Origin: Alphaproteobacteria bacterium | GTDB taxonomy: Bacteria > Pseudomonadota > Alphaproteobacteria > Rhodobacterales > Rhodobacteraceae | Direction: 5' to 3' | NCBI GenBank assembly: GCA_003695135.1 | Contig: RFIR01000002.1 | Coordinates: 1-6,235, forward strand | Length of the DNA stretch: 6,235 nucleotides | Part shown: piece by piece, positions 4,508-6,235 of the stretch | Layout: each line of letters opens with the position of its first letter | Numbering within the stretch: the stretch's first letter is position 1 | The notes under the pieces: generated by a model | What the model was told of the DNA's origin: nothing | What the model saw: the letters and a program-made list of their open reading frames with translations, nothing else | The model's database searches: none | Position numbers and translations under genes: made by a program

Positions 4508-5542
4508 ATGAGCGCACACGAGGCTGCAATGCTGGATCTGGAGGCGGTGGAACGCTACCTCGCCGCGCATCTGCCCGGCTTTTCCGGGCCGCTGACGGCG
4601 GAGAAGACCGCCATCGGCCAGTCGAACCCGACCTTCGTGCTCACCGCCGCCTCCGGCCGCTACGTGTTGCGCCGCAAGCCGCCGGGCAGGTTGCTGAAAT
4701 CCGCCCATGCGGTGGACCGGGAGTTCCGGGTGATCGCCGCCCTGCAGGGCTCCGACGTGCCGGTGCCGCGCAGCCTCCTCCTGTGCGAGGACGAGAGCGT
4801 CATCGGCTCGGACTTCTACGTCATGAGCTACGTGCCCGGCCGCACGGTGATGGACCCGCGCATGCCCGGCGCCGACAATGCCGAACGCGCCGCCTTCTAT
4901 GACGACATGAACCGCTGCCTCGCGGCGCTGCACAACGTCGATGTCGATGCGGTCGGGCTGTCCGATTTCGGCCGGCCGGGCAGCTATTTCGAGCGCCAGA
5001 CCAGCCGCTGGACCAGACAATACCGCGCCAGCCAGACCGAGGAGATTGCCGAGATGGAGCGGCTGATCGACTGGCTGACCGCCGAGATGCCCGCCGATGA
5101 CGGGCGGGTGGCGCTTGTGCATGGCGACTGGCGCATCGACAATCTGCGGCTGGCGCCGGATGCGCCGAAGGTCGCCGCGGTGCTCGACTGGGAGCTGTCG
5201 ACGCTGGGCCATCCCTTCGCAGATCTCGGCTACCAGCTGATGCAGTGGCGGATGCCGGCCGGCGAGATCGGCCGCGGGCTGGAAGGGGTGGACCGCGCCG
5301 CGCTGGGCCTGCCGAGCGACCGCGAATATGTCGAGGCCTACGCCCGCCGTACCGGGCTGAGCGAGCTGCCCGACCTGACCTTTCCCATCGTCTTCGCCTT
5401 CTTCCGCATCGCCGCCATCCTGCAGGGCGTGAAGAAGCGCGCGCTCGACGGAAACGCCTCCAACCCCGAGGCGGCGCTGCGCATGGGCAGTTACGTGGGC
5501 GAATTCGCCCGGCGCGGTCTGGCGGCGATCGAGGGGGGCTGA
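4508..5542 (+). CDS. APH-fold phosphotransferase, ACAD10/11 kinase-domain/LvaA-like
   Basis: The product is 344 residues, a complete aminoglycoside-phosphotransferase-fold kinase. IGQSNPTF (36-43) is the nucleotide-loop region. YVLRRKP (52-58) carries the ATP-binding Lys/Arg strand, and Glu72 in DREF is the likely helix-C partner. HGDWRIDN (205-212) is the catalytic loop with Asp207 as base and Asn212 binding metal. LDWELSTLGHP (226-236) is the metal-binding DFG equivalent with Asp227. The LDWE-ST-LGHP-ADLGY series is typical of the ACAD10/ACAD11 N-terminal kinase domain and of LvaA-type kinases, which phosphorylate the hydroxyl of 4-hydroxyacyl-CoA with ATP. This is unlikely to be an antibiotic resistance gene: context and motif style are metabolic. 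The start is ATG 4508, with GGGGG six bases upstream. It works most plausibly with the acyl-CoA dehydrogenase at 2296-3528. The substrate is inferred from family. Confidence 0.87.
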   Translation: MSAHEAAMLDLEAVERYLAAHLPGFSGPLTAEKTAIGQSNPTFVLTAASGRYVLRRKPPGRLLKSAHAVDREFRVIAALQGSDVPVPRSLLLCEDESVIGSDFYVMSYVPGRTVMDPRMPGADNAERAAFYDDMNRCLAALHNVDVDAVGLSDFGRPGSYFERQTSRWTRQYRASQTEEIAEMERLIDWLTAEMPADDGRVALVHGDWRIDNLRLAPDAPKVAAVLDWELSTLGHPFADLGYQLMQWRMPAGEIGRGLEGVDRAALGLPSDREYVEAYARRTGLSELPDLTFPIVFAFFRIAAILQGVKKRALDGNASNPEAALRMGSYVGEFARRGLAAIEGG

Positions 5543-5561
5543 GCGCTCACGCCATCTTGCA

Positions 5562-5590
5562 TTGACAGCCGCGCGCCGTGCTGGCCCGAT
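5562..5590 (+). promoter_or_regulatory. Weak candidate promoter before the TPR gene
   Basis: TTGACA at 5562-5567 is a perfect -35 hexamer in the 53-base gap between the kinase and TPR genes. The -10 position at 17-base spacing reads CCCGAT, a poor match. The downstream distance to ATG 5596 would leave almost no leader, consistent with the lack of a well-spaced ribosome binding site there. Confidence 0.22.
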
Positions 5591-5595
5591 GAGGC

Positions 5596-6141
5596 ATGCT
5601 GCGAGTCGCGTTTGTCCTCTTCTTCCTCTTCGCAGCCGGCCGCATGGCCGTGGCCGGCTGCCCGCCACTGCCCGATCGCACAGCCGAGCACGACGCGCTG
5701 TTTGCCGAGCTTGCCGCGAGCAGGGACGTGCATGCAGCGCGGCGGGTGGTGGCGCGCATCTGGCAGTTCTGGACCACGGCGCCGGACGAGATGGCGCAGA
5801 ACATGCTCGATCTCGGCATTCAGCAGCTCCGCTATGGCCAGTATGACGGGGCCGAACGGACCTTCGGCCGGCTGATCGATTACTGCCCCGATTTCGCCGA
5901 GGGCTGGAACCAGCGTGCCTTTGCCCGGTTTCTCGCCGGCCGGCTGCAGGGTTCGATGGAAGACATCGACGAGGTCCTCAGGCGCGAGCCGATGCATTTC
6001 GGCGCGCTGTCGGGCAAGGTGCGGATCCTTCTGATGCAGGGCCGGGTGCTGGCCGCGCGCGGGGTGCTGCGCGAGGCGCTGAAGATCCACCCCTTCCTGT
6101 CCGAACGCCACCTGCTGGAAAAACCCGGCGAGGACATCTGA
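5596..6141 (+). CDS. Exported tetratricopeptide repeat protein
   Basis: The product is 181 residues. Residues 1-20 are a signal peptide (basic start, FVLFFLFAA core, AVA cleavage site before Gly21-Cys22). The mature part is helical, with about three TPR-like units near 67-100, 101-134 and 135-168, including GIQQLRYGQYDGAERTF, FAEGWNQRAFARFLAG and the ALKIHPFL end. Cys22 and Cys97 could form a disulfide. Similar small periplasmic TPR proteins with W-x-x-APDE, a Y-CP-AEG-NQRAF block and a PxLxER end are, from memory, common in Rhodobacterales and have no defined function; they are probably protein-interaction scaffolds. An in-frame stop at 5590-5592 fixes the start at ATG 5596, yet GAGG lies only one base away, so initiation may be weak or leaderless. 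It is not obviously linked to the CoA genes. Confidence 0.8.
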   Translation: MLRVAFVLFFLFAAGRMAVAGCPPLPDRTAEHDALFAELAASRDVHAARRVVARIWQFWTTAPDEMAQNMLDLGIQQLRYGQYDGAERTFGRLIDYCPDFAEGWNQRAFARFLAGRLQGSMEDIDEVLRREPMHFGALSGKVRILLMQGRVLAARGVLREALKIHPFLSERHLLEKPGEDI

Positions 6142-6181
6142 AGCGCGCCGCAACACCCCGCGACAGCCCGCTCCTTTCCGG

Positions 6182-6235
6182 TTTGCCAAATATCCTCGGG
6201 GGTGAATGCCGCGAAGCGGCAGAGGGGGCAGACAG
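6182..6235 (+). repeat. Structured intergenic element, cut by the window end
   Basis: The segment begins TTTGCCAAATATCCTCGGGG and ends GGGGGCAGACAG. It contains the perfect hairpin TGCCGC (6207-6212), GAA loop, GCGGCA (6216-6221), flanked by CCTC (6194-6197) and GAGG (6222-6225), which can pair. The trailing G-run probably pairs with a C-run just outside the window. From memory, elements of the form AAATATCCTCGGGGGTGAA, then a variable hairpin, then GGGGGCAG are scattered after genes in Rhodobacterales and may act as terminators. This is unverified. Confidence 0.4.

Noticed and set aside
4508..5542. Aminoglycoside resistance gene
   Set aside because: The fold is shared, but the LDWELSTLGHP series and the acyl-CoA gene context point to a metabolic kinase.
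3704..5668. A 654-residue open frame on the minus strand
   Set aside because: It is antisense to the phosphatase and kinase, which have clear motifs. Long antisense frames are expected in GC-rich coding DNA, and the translation is Gly/Arg/His-rich with no domain.

Overview
The window is GC-rich DNA, probably from an alphaproteobacterium and most likely a Rhodobacterales-type genome. The clues are base composition, the short ATGA overlaps, a secreted tetratricopeptide protein of a kind I associate with Rhodobacteraceae, and a 3'-terminal intergenic element of a familiar Rhodobacterales look. The taxonomy is inference; no rRNA or marker gene is present.

All recognised genes lie on the + strand. 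Layout: (1) 2-226, the C-terminal end of UDP-galactopyranose mutase (glf), cut by the window edge. (2) 227-1019, about 790 bases with no credible gene but several repeats: a GC-rich hairpin after glf, two tandem copies of a roughly 100-116 base AT-rich unit (527-744), a REPIN-like pair of inverted REP hairpins (745-824), and a 32-base direct repeat whose copies sit just after glf and just before the next gene. (3) 1020-3528, three tightly packed genes: a MaoC/NodN-type hydratase, a secreted alpha/beta hydrolase (ATGA overlap) and an ACAD10/11-like acyl-CoA dehydrogenase. (4) 3529-3820, an intergenic stretch that can fold into a long, nearly continuous hairpin (3547-3664). (5) 3821-5542, a histidine-phosphatase-family protein whose second catalytic His is replaced by Ser, then an APH-fold kinase. 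(6) 5596-6141, a small exported TPR protein. (7) 6142-6235, the start of a structured intergenic element cut by the window end.

The most coherent biology is in regions 3-5. The kinase and the acyl-CoA dehydrogenase correspond to the two halves of mammalian ACAD10/ACAD11 and, in arrangement, to LvaA and LvaC of the Pseudomonas putida levulinate pathway. Those systems phosphorylate a 4-hydroxyacyl-CoA and then remove the phosphate on an ACAD scaffold, so that the chain can enter beta-oxidation. A hydratase beside them fits this route. The window therefore may encode a 4-hydroxy acid catabolic module with a phosphatase-fold partner. That substrate assignment is inference from family and context, not something the sequence proves. 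The region's other point of interest is its dense set of non-coding repeats and foldable elements.
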